A stretch of 64,000 nt of DNA from Patagioenas fasciata. Its lineage: Eukaryota; Chordata; Aves; Columbiformes; Columbidae. The stretch is from the NCBI RefSeq assembly GCF_037038585.1, contig NC_092520.1, positions 195,555,604 to 195,619,603 on the forward strand, in the 5' to 3' direction. Below are positions 1 through 13,077 of this stretch, in pieces; within the stretch, counting starts at the first letter, position 1, and each line of letters begins with the position of its first letter. The position numbers and the translations under genes are program-made. The notes beneath the pieces are model-generated. The model was not told the origin of the DNA and did no database searches. It saw only the letters and a program-made list of their open reading frames with translations.

Positions 1-840
1 ACTCAAAGTTAACTTGAGGATGTGAACTTCTTTTGCTAATTTTAAGAGCCCCAAACTGAAAAATTACATTTGCATATGCAAGACTTGAATCTTGCTCATC
101 TCATCTAAATTAAGTATAAACTTGTACTGTAAGATCTATTTAAGTAGTGCAAAGAAGCCTTCCAGGAAGTGTTTTCTCTGTGGGGCAGAATATCTTTTCA
201 GGCATTTTTTTTCCTAAATTTGTGGTTTTCATTTGCAAATGCAATAGTATTTATGAAGGCTTGGATCATCAGTTTGCTATCTTGCAGACTGTTTTTAGAA
301 AAGTTAGCAAGTACATGATGTTTAGGTAGTTGGTTAAAGTATTATTGGTCGTGGAACTTGAAATTAATGTGCCCTCCCATTCAATGATGCTGTCAAATAT
401 CTATCCTATAACTTTAGTGAAAGAATATGTTTGAACAAAAATGAATTAATGCATGTGGCGAAGTGTTTTAATTCTAATGTTGTTTTTGCTTACAAATTTA
501 TACTTTGTAAGAATTTCTGTTTAACCTGAATTTTATATTAATGTGTCTTTTGCAGTTCTTGCAGGAGCTTTTGCTATGTGAGTGCAAATATAAAGCACGA
601 ACTGATATTGCTCTTTAGATTTAACATGCCATATTTTTGTATTTTAACTGTAGTGATCAGAGGGGCTGGCAGGTGGCCCTAGATCTGGTGAGGCTAGTGA
701 AGTGATGCATTGAAAAGCAGGGATGTTTCAAGTGATGTTTTCATAAGTAATAGCAAAATGAAGACCTTTAATCTCCAGGAGTTAAAAAAAATCAGGATGG
801 ACTTCAGTTATCTTAGCTGTATCTTAATTTAAAAGAACAG

Positions 841-1300
841 TAGCATCTGGAGAGGGTTCAGTGCAGGGCAACAAAGATGATTAAGGGAGTGGAGCATCTC
901 CCTTATGAAGAAAGGCTGAGGGAACTGGGTCTCTTTAGTTTGGAGAAGAGGAGACTGAGGGGTGACCTTATTAATGTTTATAAATATATAAAGGGTGAGT
1001 GCCATGAGGATGGAGCCAGGCTCTTCTTGGTGGCAAACAATGATAGGACAAGGAGTAATGGGATCAAGCTGGAACACAAGAGGTTCCACTTAAATTTGAG
1101 AAAAAACTTCTTCTCAGTGAGGGTGACAGAGCACTGGAACAGGCTGCCCAGGGGGGTTGTGGAGTCTCCTTCGCTGGAGACATTCAAAACCCTCCTGGAC
1201 AGGTTCCTGTGTGACCTCTCCTAGGCGTTCCTGCTCCAGCAGGTGGATTGGACTAGATGATCTTTTGAGGTCCCTTCCAATCCCAAACATACTGTGATCT
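841..1300 (+). mobile_element. CR1 LINE, 5'-truncated 3' end (sense to BRD1)
   Basis: CR1 is the main non-LTR retrotransposon of birds. The forward strand encodes the C-terminal tail of CR1 ORF2, after the reverse transcriptase core. Visible motifs are [31 protein letters not shown] and [17 protein letters not shown], in an uninterrupted frame from 877 to 1224. The 3' end has the typical CR1 tail, a GGACTAGATGATCTTTTGAGGTCCCTTCCAA-type segment followed by a decayed ATTCTGTGAT-type terminal repeat. It is severely 5'-truncated (about 460 bp). The intact short frame may only reflect modest age and is not evidence of function. Confidence 0.92.
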
Positions 1301-4300
1301 TTTCCAATTTCTTTCAGTTAAACTGAGTTACAGTGCATTTCAATAGTGGAAATAATTTATTTCTGGAATTTGAGTAATGACAGAAAGTTCTGAGGTAGAA
1401 AAATACAGTTTTGGCTTTGCTGAACATTTGAGACATAGTGTACTAGGCTGAGAAATGCAAAATTGGACCATTGGGACTAGTACCAAGTTTGTCTTTATTG
1501 AGTATTGGTTTTGTTTCTGACGTTTACAACATCAATGTTTGTTTACCACTTGAATTAAATTCTTACTGATTTAAGAACAGTAGTTTAGAAAAATTCTCAA
1601 AACAGGCATCACTTCCATGTGCAAGTTGATTGTGCTGTGACAGTGAGGGCTCTTAAAATAATGCAAATAAACGCTGCTTTTTAAAAAGCTCACTCCCAAG
1701 TCTCAGACAGTGGACAATTCAGGCTGGTTGAATTAGTCTAAATAAATACATGATTTGAGACTGCAGTCCTTTTCTGCAGTAAGCTGTGTTGATACAAGTA
1801 GCTACTTGTTGACTGACTTTGACAAACAGAGTTTAGCTCCTGTGTGGTGTTTACAAACATCAGATCGATTGCTTTGTTCTCCATTATGTTTTGCTTGGTA
1901 AAATAGTATTTTTGTTGAGTGATGCATTGTAGAAAAGCATAAGTTGACGGTAAGCCACTAGTACCATTGTTTAAACAGGTACTGCTGTTTGTGGGAGGGA
2001 AGAGTTATATAGAAGTATTTGGCTTTGTCCTAATTAGGACAATCCTGATTGGCGATGTAGTATATTTGGTTTTTTAAGACAAATTAAGAAAGAACATGAG
2101 TTCCAAATTCTGTGTCACAAATGTAGAAACTGGACACAGTTTAAAACTATTTTAAAGTTCAGCTGTATTACAAATGGCTTGCCTTCAGCTGAAGGAGACT
2201 CTTGCTTAAGTAGTCTTTGTAATGTGAACGTGCTTGGTCCTAGAAATCTAATAGCTGAATTGAAAGCAAAACAGAAATGGGTAAATTAAAAAGAAAAGTG
2301 GTTATACTGCAGACTGAAATCTCAGTTGTCTAATTTTCTTTGGCTATTCTTTTTTGTCTATTTTTTTTTCTTTTTGCTTTAGAAAAACTCTTGTATATGT
2401 ATGTGAGTTAAAAACATACCCATAGACTAATAATGAATGATGTAGATATTTTCACAGCAGTCTTCATTTTCTCTAAACTGTTTTTTAATGCTTTTTCTCT
2501 TGGAACTGCCTTTCTAGCCATCTCGAGGAAGAGCAATTGAGCTATTTAAATTATCAGAGAAGAAACATATGTTTACAACATTCTGGAAATTGAGGCACAT
2601 GTGGAGATGTTTGATTTGGTATACTTTCTTAATCATGAATAAGGAACTGTATGTCTCCTGGGCATGTAGCTGGAGTAGCCGGAGAAGTATACAAATATGA
2701 AGGTTATAGTGAGGAGGAAAATACTTGGTGGATGTAGCCTCTGAGGACACGTGCTGAAGCTTTAGGAGAAACCTCTTGCCATTTATCTTTAGTTTATGGT
2801 AGCAGGTTTATGTGGTTTCCTTACCTGGATAGTGTGTATGAAAGACCTGGCATTTTAATAATACTATTTGTAATAATTCTGTTTGCCAAAACACCTATGT
2901 AAATATTCACAATATGTTAAAAAGACTGGTGTAGAAAACCATACTTCATAATTTCTACACAACTTTCTGTAGTTCATCAATTTCTGTATCAGTTTATCTG
3001 TAGATCAGGTTTTTATGTGACTGCCTTGAATGACTTTGAGGGCTGTACACCTTGCAGTTTTCACAGTTTCTTACACAGATGTCATACTCTTAAGCTTTTT
3101 GCTGTTAAATTACATAGATAGTGTCATTCTGTAGGTCATTTGTTATCTAGTTATATGGCCTCTGTAAACTACTGATTAAGGAGTGTAGGATCAAAAGTTT
3201 TTAGCCATTGATAGGAGATTAATGATTGCTTCCTGTCTTTTATTTTACTTTTTTTTTTTCTTTTAAATGGTGGGCATCTATCCTGTTGCCCGGGTTTAGA
3301 AAGTCACCCCCCCTTCCAGAGGTTCAGCAGGTCATGTGAGAGCCTTAAGGGGACTTCAGTGCTGACTTCAAAGTTGCTTAGCGCGTGCGATTCTATATGG
3401 GACCACCAAAGAACCTCTTATGCATATATGATTTGCATCAGGCATTCTGGCTACGTAAATTTATTGTCTCTTTACTAGGAAATTCCTTTTTTTTTTTTTT
3501 TTTAATATATAAAACTTTTGAAGATCGTTGCTTAAGTTGTACTGCTTGCATTCATCAGCCTCTTTTCTTTTGGAAAGGCAGAAATGAGCTTAGTCTGAAA
3601 GTCACATGTTTCTGAGATGTGTGGGAGCAGCCGTGTTAGCGGGGTACAAGTGGGACAGGACACTCTGTCAAACTGTACCCCTGAATGGGAGGGAGCGACA
3701 GTACTAACACCTGTTGGGAAACAGTAGTCAGAGAAGTGGCCTCCCACTGCCGCCAGCTATAGTTTGTCTGAAGACAGCGGCAGATTTGTTCTTGCAGTGT
3801 TCATAATCCACCAGTGGTGTGTAATGGTTGACTTTTGCTTAGTAGATAAATGAATACTTGTTTTTCTAATCAAATACTGAAAATGTTTTATATAGATTGC
3901 AGGTCTATGTTCGTTATCTTGTACTGGCTCTGTGCACTATTTCTTGTGGATTATTTTTTTCCCCTGTTGCCACTTATCATCCTTTGTAACGGCTGACTTA
4001 CCCAGTGAATAGGATGGATACACAGGGAAGAAGAGTTGCAGTGTTAACTGTGAAAACCGTCTGGTTTCCCTCACTTTTGAGTGCTTGATTCTTTAGTACA
4101 AACAACATTATTTTGGTGTAGTCTCTTGATCTTGTGTGTCAAAAGAGGCATTTAAAATGTGATTGCTTTGTGAAAGAAAAGCCAGTGTCAATATTCATAT
4201 TGTTTAAAAATGTTGTGAAAGTAGGACATTGTGGCTATATACTTGGGGAAATTGAATGTATGTAAAACATTTAATCTTCAATATTCAAAATACTTGGATA

Positions 4301-7300
4301 TAGGATAATCTGCTGTATTAAAATACCATTCGTGCAAGTACTGCACTCTAAAGCGGAAGCAGATATTTTAAAACATAAATATTTGCTTTCTCCTTCAGTT
4401 TTGGTTTCTGTATTATATATTTGTAGTGTCTGAAACTAAAAAGCATTTGAAATGCAATACTTGTACAGAGAGCGAAAAATAATAAAAAACAGTCCCGCTT
4501 GCATAATAAGTAGGAATGAGGCATTATACTTGTTTTATGTGTTAAATGCATTGGTTGTGTTGCATCATATTATTGAGAGAGAATAAAAGATCCTTGTGAA
4601 AGTGAACAAGTAGTGGGCAGATAACTGAGAGCGAAAATTGATGAGACTCTTAAAAAAAGTTTTCAGCTGTTTTTAGAAATCAACATTTATATGCTGCACA
4701 TTAATCAATTTTTCTATGTTGACCTTTGCTTTTATTAGAAAGCATGTCGCTTCTGGTAGTAAAACTGGATTTCTGGTACTTTTTGTCTCAAGGCAGAACC
4801 GGTATTTCCTTTTGTTTTATAATTTATCTAATTGAACTATTCTGAACTTTTTTACCAATAAGTAAATGTCGTCTTGATATCTTGATACAGGCATCGTGAT
4901 TACTTCAAAAATAAAGTATGGACCAGAAAAAGAAATTAACAGGAAGTGATGAAATACAGTATCAGCAGAAAGGAACATTTACTAAGGCCATTGACACTTA
5001 GTCCGCGTTCACAGCTGATACTTCTTATTCACATATGTGGCTTGTAGGTTTTTTTGGAGGATTTGGTTTTATGTTTAGGGTACCGGGTGTGGGGTTTTTT
5101 TTTTAATACCTTCAGAAAATTTTTAAGTGGGGCAAAAAAATAAGAAACGCTGCTTAAAATTCAACATAAAAAAGCTATTGAAAAATACTACTAGAACCTG
5201 TGTTGCAAAAGATTGAAAGCTGAATAAATCCAGGCTAATGTCTGTTAACTGTTTATCCTTGAATATACATGTATGTATACTTTCACAAAATAATGTGGAA
5301 ATACTTCATTACAGGACAGCATGATGTTGGTATGCCTTATGGTTGTATCCGATAATTAGATGATGGAATCACCTAGGTAAAGTGGGAGAGGATGCCAGCA
5401 GTCATCATCCATTGCTGTTTCTTGTAAGATTGACTGAGCTTGAAACCTTTCTGATACATGTGGAAACTACTACTGATGTCATGCTAACCTCTATGCTTAA
5501 ATTAAGAAAAAGCCTAAATCAAGAAAAGAACTACTGCAGTGTTCACTAGCTTTGCCTTAGTGGTATTTGGTGGGGGGGGAAGTAAAGGTAACTTTAGAGC
5601 TTTATTTTCAAACCACGTTGTCTTGAGTCTGGTTGGGTTATTAAAGAAGAATTAATTCATGTATTGGAGAAAGTGTGACTGACTTAATAGGTTATAAAAG
5701 TGGATTTTGATTTTAAGTAAAAATAATGGAGAAAACACACATATGTCTGGTGTAAAATAAAAAAAAAAGAACAAACGCACACAAAACAACAAGTTGATTG
5801 ATATTCAAAGGGTGATTCCCCCTTGCTAAAAATCCAGAGGATAGCAGTGTTTTCTCTTATTTAAATATGCCCTTTTAATTAAATTAATATGAGAGTATGT
5901 TGTACATCTGTGTTTTTCCTGTATTCTGGTTGTTTTGCATGGTACAAAGAAGCTTAAAACATATATTAATATGTTAAATATCTCTGTAAGGTGCATTGTT
6001 AGTATTCTATGTGTCCTCTAAGGGTTTTGGTCCACAATGACTATATGTATAACAATGCAGTTATGAAGCTCAAAATCCATGTGTTTTTATTTTTCAGTAC
6101 TTCTGAGTTTCACCAGTTACGTGAACTTTCATTAGATATTTTGGTGGCAGTTAGAGAATGTTGCATCTTGTAAGTACCATACAAGAATGTGATTTTCAGA
6201 GCGGGTTGTCTGAAGAACTGTCTCCTGGCAGTTTTTAATTCAATAGTCAAGTTACAGAAGGCACAAAAATTAGTAGATAAATGCTGAGATTTCTTTTATT
6301 ATAGATAAAAAGGTGGTTTTTTAATTATACTTTGGGTGATGTTAATTTAGCCTTTTGAGATTAGATTTCAAAATGATGTTTGTTATGGTTATGACTACTA
6401 CTACGAAAAAAGCACAGAATAATATTTTCAGTAATTTTAAGGAAAAGTCATGACTCAGTATTATGTATAGGATGTGGTAGAAATACATCTATGCATGTGA
6501 TTTTTCTGAGAAGACTAGGGAGGTTTTTCAGTGTCACAGGGTAGAGTTTTTTGGTTGTTTTTCTATTTTTTCCTTATCCAGAGTTTTGGAAGATCAAAAA
6601 CTTGCATGTTAAATAGGAACAAAGTAACCTCTTATAACTAAGGGAGAATTGACTGATAAAAGGTAGCATTTACTTAACCCTTAAGTTCCATGTTCTGCTT
6701 TCTTGTCCAAGAAAAAATTTATAAGCTATTTGCTCAAGTAGGTAAATAGATACCTGGTTTCGCAGTCATGTGAAGTAAGAAAAAGTGATTCCTATGTGTT
6801 CAGTCAAAATCAAATAACATTTAAATACCAGTAAATGTAGAATAAAGAGTAGGATCCCAGAGAGACTTTCAGGCTTCAGAAGATGCATCTGTAGATAAAA
6901 TACGCACAATTAGATTCGCAGTCTAGCAGAGAAGGGCAAATTCAATAGCTAGAATTTTAAAACATACAGACAAAAATAAATAACTCTGAAGGTGATTGAA
7001 CACTGTGTTAGACTACTAAGGGAAGCGATTTGGGAATGGGACATTCCCATTTTTTCCAAATCTTCAAAAGCTGGAGAGTAGTTATAGTTGGGAAAGTGTA
7101 TATTTGTCACAGGGGAATCCTGCAGACTTGTGTGGTGCAGAAGTTTAAATGAAATAATTGTCAGTCTTTTCAGGATTTGTTGTATGTGCTGTTTGGTACA
7201 TAGCTGACTTCTGTTAGTTATAAAAGAAATTTTTATCCTTTTTCAAAAGGAAATAAATACAAATGGACTCCAATTTCTACATAGTTATTCATCTACCTCC

Positions 7301-8795
7301 TGTGTTATCTTTAAAGGTGATCAAAAGGGTTGGTTTGGGTTTTTTTTTAGTTAAATAATACAGTATGTAGAATTTTTGATAGAAAGCGGAGATAAATACA
7401 GGCAGAGCAACAAAACTTATCTACACTGTTGTTCTGTTTTGTTTTAAAAGGTGAGTTTTACAAACACTGTTTGATAGGCAGCTGCTGCCAAAGGTTCCGT
7501 GTGGGAAGAATTAATTCCAGTTCTCAGAATAGATGCTTTCATAGGTTTTTATTCTTTTTTTCTGCTAATTCTTTTCCAGTTAGTGGAATTACTACAATTG
7601 CTTGTAGGTAATTTTTGTGTCTTTCCTGAGCAAGACTTGAAAATTCAAATGTTCCTAAAACTCAGTTTACTTTGTTACAATTTATTCCATTTAGATTTTG
7701 TTTTGTTCTGACAGGTTTTAGAAATACACGTGCAATCTTTGTGTTGGAAAATAGGGGTATTTTATTTGCTCAGTAAGGTGGAACATCATTTGATTGTAAA
7801 TAAAATTTTAGAGTATAATTTAGTTTTGCTAGTCTTTTGCATGTACGTTTAATACAGCTATGTTGGATAGAGAAAGATGCAAAATAACAAATTAATGCAA
7901 TGGGAGGTTCAGGACAAGTGTAGTAATTCAAATACTAGTTTAAGTTCATGTTTAAAAATTGATTTTCTTTAGTGGGTATTTGATCTTACTTAATCTTACA
8001 GATTTTTATATGAAGTTCTTTCTGCCCAAGTTACTATACTAATAATACTGGCAAAATCACATATTTACATAAGGAAATTTTCTTTCCAGTTCATATTTTG
8101 AAAAGAGAATGGAGAGATGCTATAGAAGTCTTTATATATTATAACAGTAAAATAATATCTGGGAGTTAGAAAACATGTATGGTCTGTGGAGCGGTTGGTG
8201 ATGATTAACAGAAAAATGGCTGATTATCTTTTGTTGGCTTTTTTTAAGTTAAACTGCCGCATAGTTAGTCACCAAAAATACTGTTTTCTTTTTTTTTTTT
8301 CTCCTCTGGTTACCGTAGTTGCCACAGTGATATGTAACTGAAACCGGGAGAGGAAGGCAGTCATGAGTAGGAGAAGGAAACTGTAAAATTGCTAAAGTGA
8401 CAAAAGCACATCTCTTATGTTGATGAAAATTATTTTATGCATTTATCTAAAAGATGAGGAAACATAGGACTGAGTAACACTAAGCTTTCTGCGAATGCTT
8501 TGAGCAGTGCTTTAAGAATAACACCTTTTGGGGAGCAGTTTATCCATCAAATGGCTCTGTGTGAGGAGAGGGTTAGTATAGAGCACCTGATAAATTGCAA
8601 TTTCTCACTGAAGCTGTTGTATATTGACTTTCATTTGAAATTAAATTGAGTCTGTCTTACCATTTCAAAACAAACCAATTTCATCATCCCTCTGTTGCTT
8701 TTTTAAATGCAGCATATTTTTAATGCCATAATTTACACTTCAGCCTAAACTGTGGTTTCAGGCTGGGAACTGCAGGTGCTATTCAAAAGGTTCAA

Positions 8796-8821
8796 TTAAA
8801 AAGGGACCTTTCCCTTTTTAA
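8796..8821. repeat. Perfect short inverted repeat (11-bp arms, 4-bp loop)
   Basis: The arms TTAAAAAGGGA (8796-8806) and TCCCTTTTTAA (8811-8821) are exact reverse complements around CCTT. It lies in the first intron, outside any recognised transposon. The function is unknown and the stem is AT-rich. Confidence 0.7.
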
Positions 8822-11800
8822 AGACGAGCAGGGAATTATACGATACCTCCGTATCATGGTTATAGTGCATGGTGCAGTGTTCTACAGTCAGATGCCAGTA
8901 GGAAGGGCAGTAGTACTAGTTTCCTCAGTTGCCTGTGGAAAAAATAAAACAGTTCTGAAAAATGTTTTGACATCTGCATAGTCTTGGAATGTAGCCCAAA
9001 AAAAGGAAAAAAACAAGAGGGAATATGGTTAATGGTGCCAAAACATCAAGAGGCTGCAGTAGTCATCAGCGTGAAACCTAATGCTGCTTTAATGGAACTA
9101 ATTATATAACAGCAGCTACTGAATTTCATGGGAACACAGCCACATTTTCCAATTCTTCTTATAATGTGCTTCATTTTAAGTAACTGATAAGTTGAGGGAA
9201 AAACAAGATACTGTGAGCCACACTGAGCTGTTCTTAAGGTCTCAGAACAGTGGCTCAGGGTGCAGCAAGTTACAGTGTTAAGAGCTGTTCTGCTCTGGGT
9301 TTAGCTTAATTGTCTTAATTATTTAAATGTTTTGAGCGAAGTGTGTTTAGCACTTAACACAATCCGTTTCAGGATACTCCTCAGGAATTTTGTCTTAACA
9401 CATTCTCTGTTTCGTGTGAAACCTAGACAGCAAGAACACTTTTGTCTCCTTCCTTGCTTTCTGTAGTCGCTATAGTTGTGGCTTTTTATTCCCCAATGTG
9501 TCTAAAATCGTTGTGATAGGGGAGACCATAACTCTGGTAGAATCTTCCAGATGTATGTTCCTACCTTCTCTGTGAGCTGTCTTCAGTAGTAGTCTTGCAC
9601 TTACTTGTCAATCTTAATAGAGATATAAAAATTGTTATGTAATGAGATTGCTAATTGCAGCAAGATAGGTCTGGTTTTTTTCTGAAGAGAAAGCACAAGT
9701 TCAATTGATCCACTGGTGTTTAATGTGCGTTCTAGATATCTGATTATTTTCTCACAATGTTTGCTGTGTTTGACTTGACATTTAAAAAATAAAATACTAC
9801 AGAAAGATGTTTTTCCAAGTATGAGAACACCAGGAAATAAGTGCTAGGGTAGACAGATAACTTGGCAAAAAAATGCCTTTGCTGAGGTGTTTTATGTAGA
9901 CATGAGAGGTGTCCTAAGTTCTGTAAGTCTTACCTCTGCGTGGGGGATTTGTCAGTATAGTTGTAGCTGTTGATCCTGTCTTGTGCAAGTCATATCCTGG
10001 ATTTCAAAACTATAAAGTCTTCAAACTACTCGCCTTACCTGCCTGACATATATACTGTTTTGGTTTTTGTTTGTTTTTACTTTTCAATATTTATTTTCCC
10101 CGGGAGAGAAGTAATTAAAAAAAAAAAGGGGGCAAGTGGTATATGCAGCAAACTCCTCTCAGACCTCAAAGAATTTCAAGATTCTAGTTTGAAAATTAAT
10201 TTTCAATATCTACAAATATAGTTCAAGTTCAGGTATCAGAAAGGATCTTGTTCAAGGCTCGCACATCCCTTTGTGCCGTATTTCATGCTTGTGTTTAGCT
10301 TCACTGCGACTGAAAGTATCACTGTGAGTGAGAACCTCTTTCCCAATATGGTAACTGTATCAAGGGAGGGAGCTTCAAAATCAGCACTCAGTCTGTGTTA
10401 CTTCTGGCATCACAGGAGTAGGTACATTGTGTCTCATTTTCCCAGAATGGTTGTGTTGTCTGCCAAAATTAAAATTGTTTGGGATAGTAAAACCGTACCT
10501 GGGAGTGTCTTAGTAAGCAAAAAGGTGATCAAAGAACTGTGCTATAGTTAGTGGGCTCTTAAGAGTCTAACAGCAGATGTCACATCATTATATTAATAAG
10601 ATTGCAATGTAGCGGCTCTGTAGATAACTGCCATGTGAACATCCTCTGACCGCTGTATTTTGAGAAATCAAGGTGTGATCGGTGATGTGTTGCCACTGCC
10701 GAATGCTGGTGTCTAAATGAAATATGATCAGCCAGTAGTTGTTTGTTTTTATTTGCAGGGAAGGCAGAGAGGAGTAAGATTCCTACCGCTTGTTGGGTAG
10801 TTTCTGCACTCCAGATTACCTTCTGTTTATTTGTATTTTCAAAGTTGGAGAATATCTTCTGTGAACATCTTTCCTAAGTTTATCCTAGCACTTCACTATT
10901 ATAATTATCTATGAATAGAATGTTTTGTTATGTGACTGGGCAAATGTACTTAAAGCTGTAATTAAAGATGTTTGCTTAGTCTTGCCACATCTGATGGGCA
11001 CAAAGCCGAGGCTCCTTTCTTCACGTTAAATTATGATTCTCTGATCTTTCCAAATAGGTATCTATTTGGCTGTGCTTGTTTTGACTCAGTTTAGTACGTT
11101 ATTCTGCTCCCAAAAGAGAAATGTGAAAGTAATTATTTGATTTAGATTGCATTCTATAAATAATTGTAATTCTGTTGTGTTTGAAGTTTAATATGGTCAC
11201 ATCAAGGTCTGTTGTGCACTGATTGGAGCCTGCATCTGCCCTTCCGTGAAAGACTTAAAAGACAGTCCTAAGTCCATCTGCAGACTGTCTAAACTTTAAG
11301 TTAAGCTAAAACTTTTCAAGAATGCCTAACTTACCACAGTGTATTAAATGAAAAATAATGTGCCTGAAGAACTGAAGGACACAGTGGTACTATATTTTGA
11401 AGAAAAGCTGTGTTTGCTCTGCCTTTACCTTGTGATGACTGAAAGTTCTGTAGCTAGTTAGCATCATACTGAGTAGAGCTGTTGTACCCTACCTTCTCTG
11501 CAGCCCAGAAAAAACAACCAGGGATAGATCACCTTTGCTGAACTCAGGATAGACTCACTTGTATGTCTGTGTGAAAAATATCATTCAGGTTTCCCAGCTA
11601 TTCATAAAAATAATTGTATCCGAGATTTACTTATAGCTTTGCATTTTTTTAGGTATTTGACTACTTCTCTTACATCACTTACCTGAGAAACTGCTTTATC
11701 CCTAATATTAAAAGGGAGAAAGCAGAAAAATATTTGTGTGCTTATATTAATTAATTTTATTTAAATGCCTTGTGGTATCACTCTAAAAATCAGATACTTC

Positions 11801-12920
11801 TTGAATTTAATTTTGCCTATTTTGGTATTAAATTTGATTAGAGAACCTCTGATAGACCTACCACTACCTGTTGTAGTTTTGCTATGGTTAGTAATATACT
11901 TAGTGAAGAATGAACAGATTTCTGTTGATTAATATTATCCTTTCTGTAACTCAGTTTTACACTCAGTTCAGGGAAATTCTTTTCTCTCTGTCCCACTCAG
12001 CCCAGTGCCCAGAGAATGGACAATCCCCTGACAACACAGGCGCTGGGTGCCTTGGGGCATCTTGTAAGGGCTACTTGTTTCAGATAAACTTTTTTTTTTT
12101 TTTTTTTAAGTTTCGAGAGGTTACTGTCATATGTGAGGCTTTGACATTTTAATGTGTCTTTATTTAAGAGTCAAGGTTGTTGCATGTGATGTTCATATAG
12201 CACTTTCCTAGAGTATTTGTAAACAGAGTATATGCAAACAGTATTTGCATCTGTTAAAATCAAGTTTGGAGAAAATATTGTTTATTTAATCATGGTATTT
12301 TGCTTAGCTGTTTGTATCCTCTTGCATCTTTTCTGTGTGAATATTTTCATCATATGTGTGGGGTAAAATCATAAGTGTTCTTCTGTTTTATATTTTTGTT
12401 TGCTGTATTTATGAAAAAATAATATTAGTGGATGAGTAATACAGGCTTTTTGTTGTACATTGTTATGTAAAAAGTTAAGATATATTGTCATTAAAATAAA
12501 CTACTAATTCTGTGTGAAGATGACACAACTTATCTGAAAACTTGTAGGGATTTACAACTTGATTTCTGATTTTATTTTTAATAGGAAGATAATTCTGAAA
12601 TGCACATGTTGCTTTATTCTCAGTCCTAATCTGGGGTTGCTCTTGAGATAATGATCATGAAAAAATTAATACCCTTTAGCTTTATAAAGTACTTAAATGT
12701 ATTTGGTAAAAACTATAGTGTCAAGCAGATGTATTTGATTGTCATCTACTGCTCAGAAGTAATTGTGCAAAAAGAGGTGTCATTGAAAGAAATAAGTAAT
12801 ATGGTGATCACTGCTCTTGTTACATTATACGTTCATATATATCTGACGGTTAACTTCCATAGACAAATACATTTTATGCTTTGCTATGAAAAATACAATA
12901 TCAGTTTTTCCATATTTTAG

Positions 12921-13077
12921 ATTAAATAAGATTATGAATCAGGTGGCCATTCAGCGGAAGAAGCAGTTTGTTGAACGAGTGCACAGTTACTGGTTGCTTA
13001 AAAGACTGTCTAGGAATGGTGTTCCTCTGTTGAGAAGGCTGCAGTCCAGTTTACAATCACAAAGAAACACACAACAG
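12921..13077 (+). CDS. BRD1: BRD1 exon: region between PHD module and coiled coil
   Basis: The exon is 157 bp. It starts in phase 2 (base 12921 completes an Arg codon) and ends in phase 0 before donor gtatgt. It encodes 52 residues beginning [20 protein letters not shown] and containing [13 protein letters not shown] and [18 protein letters not shown]. These are hallmark BRPF-family sequences just C-terminal of the PHD-knuckle-PHD module. In BRPF1 the corresponding EPC-II-like region recruits ING5 and MEAF6; I infer the same role here. The acceptor is catattttag. The open frame reads on past the donor to 13137, but the family alignment breaks exactly at the GT. Confidence 0.96.

Larger units (their letters stand above)
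1..12920 (+). other. BRD1: BRD1 intron (3' part), upstream of first exon in window
   Basis: This is at least 12.9 kb of AT-rich intron ending in the acceptor at 12919-12920 (catattttag). I found no long open frame resembling the missing BRD1 N-terminus (PHD fingers, KAT-binding motif), so the preceding exon lies outside the window. The only recognised mobile element is the CR1 piece at 841-1300. Short homopolymer T and A runs occur (for example 3487-3503 and 12091-12108), and there is one perfect hairpin at 8796-8821. The small open frames here look random, with no domain signature. Confidence 0.85.

Noticed and set aside
877..1224. 115-codon open frame, candidate gene
   Set aside because: It is the C-terminal tail of CR1 ORF2 ([18 protein letters not shown] and [13 protein letters not shown] motifs), not a host gene.
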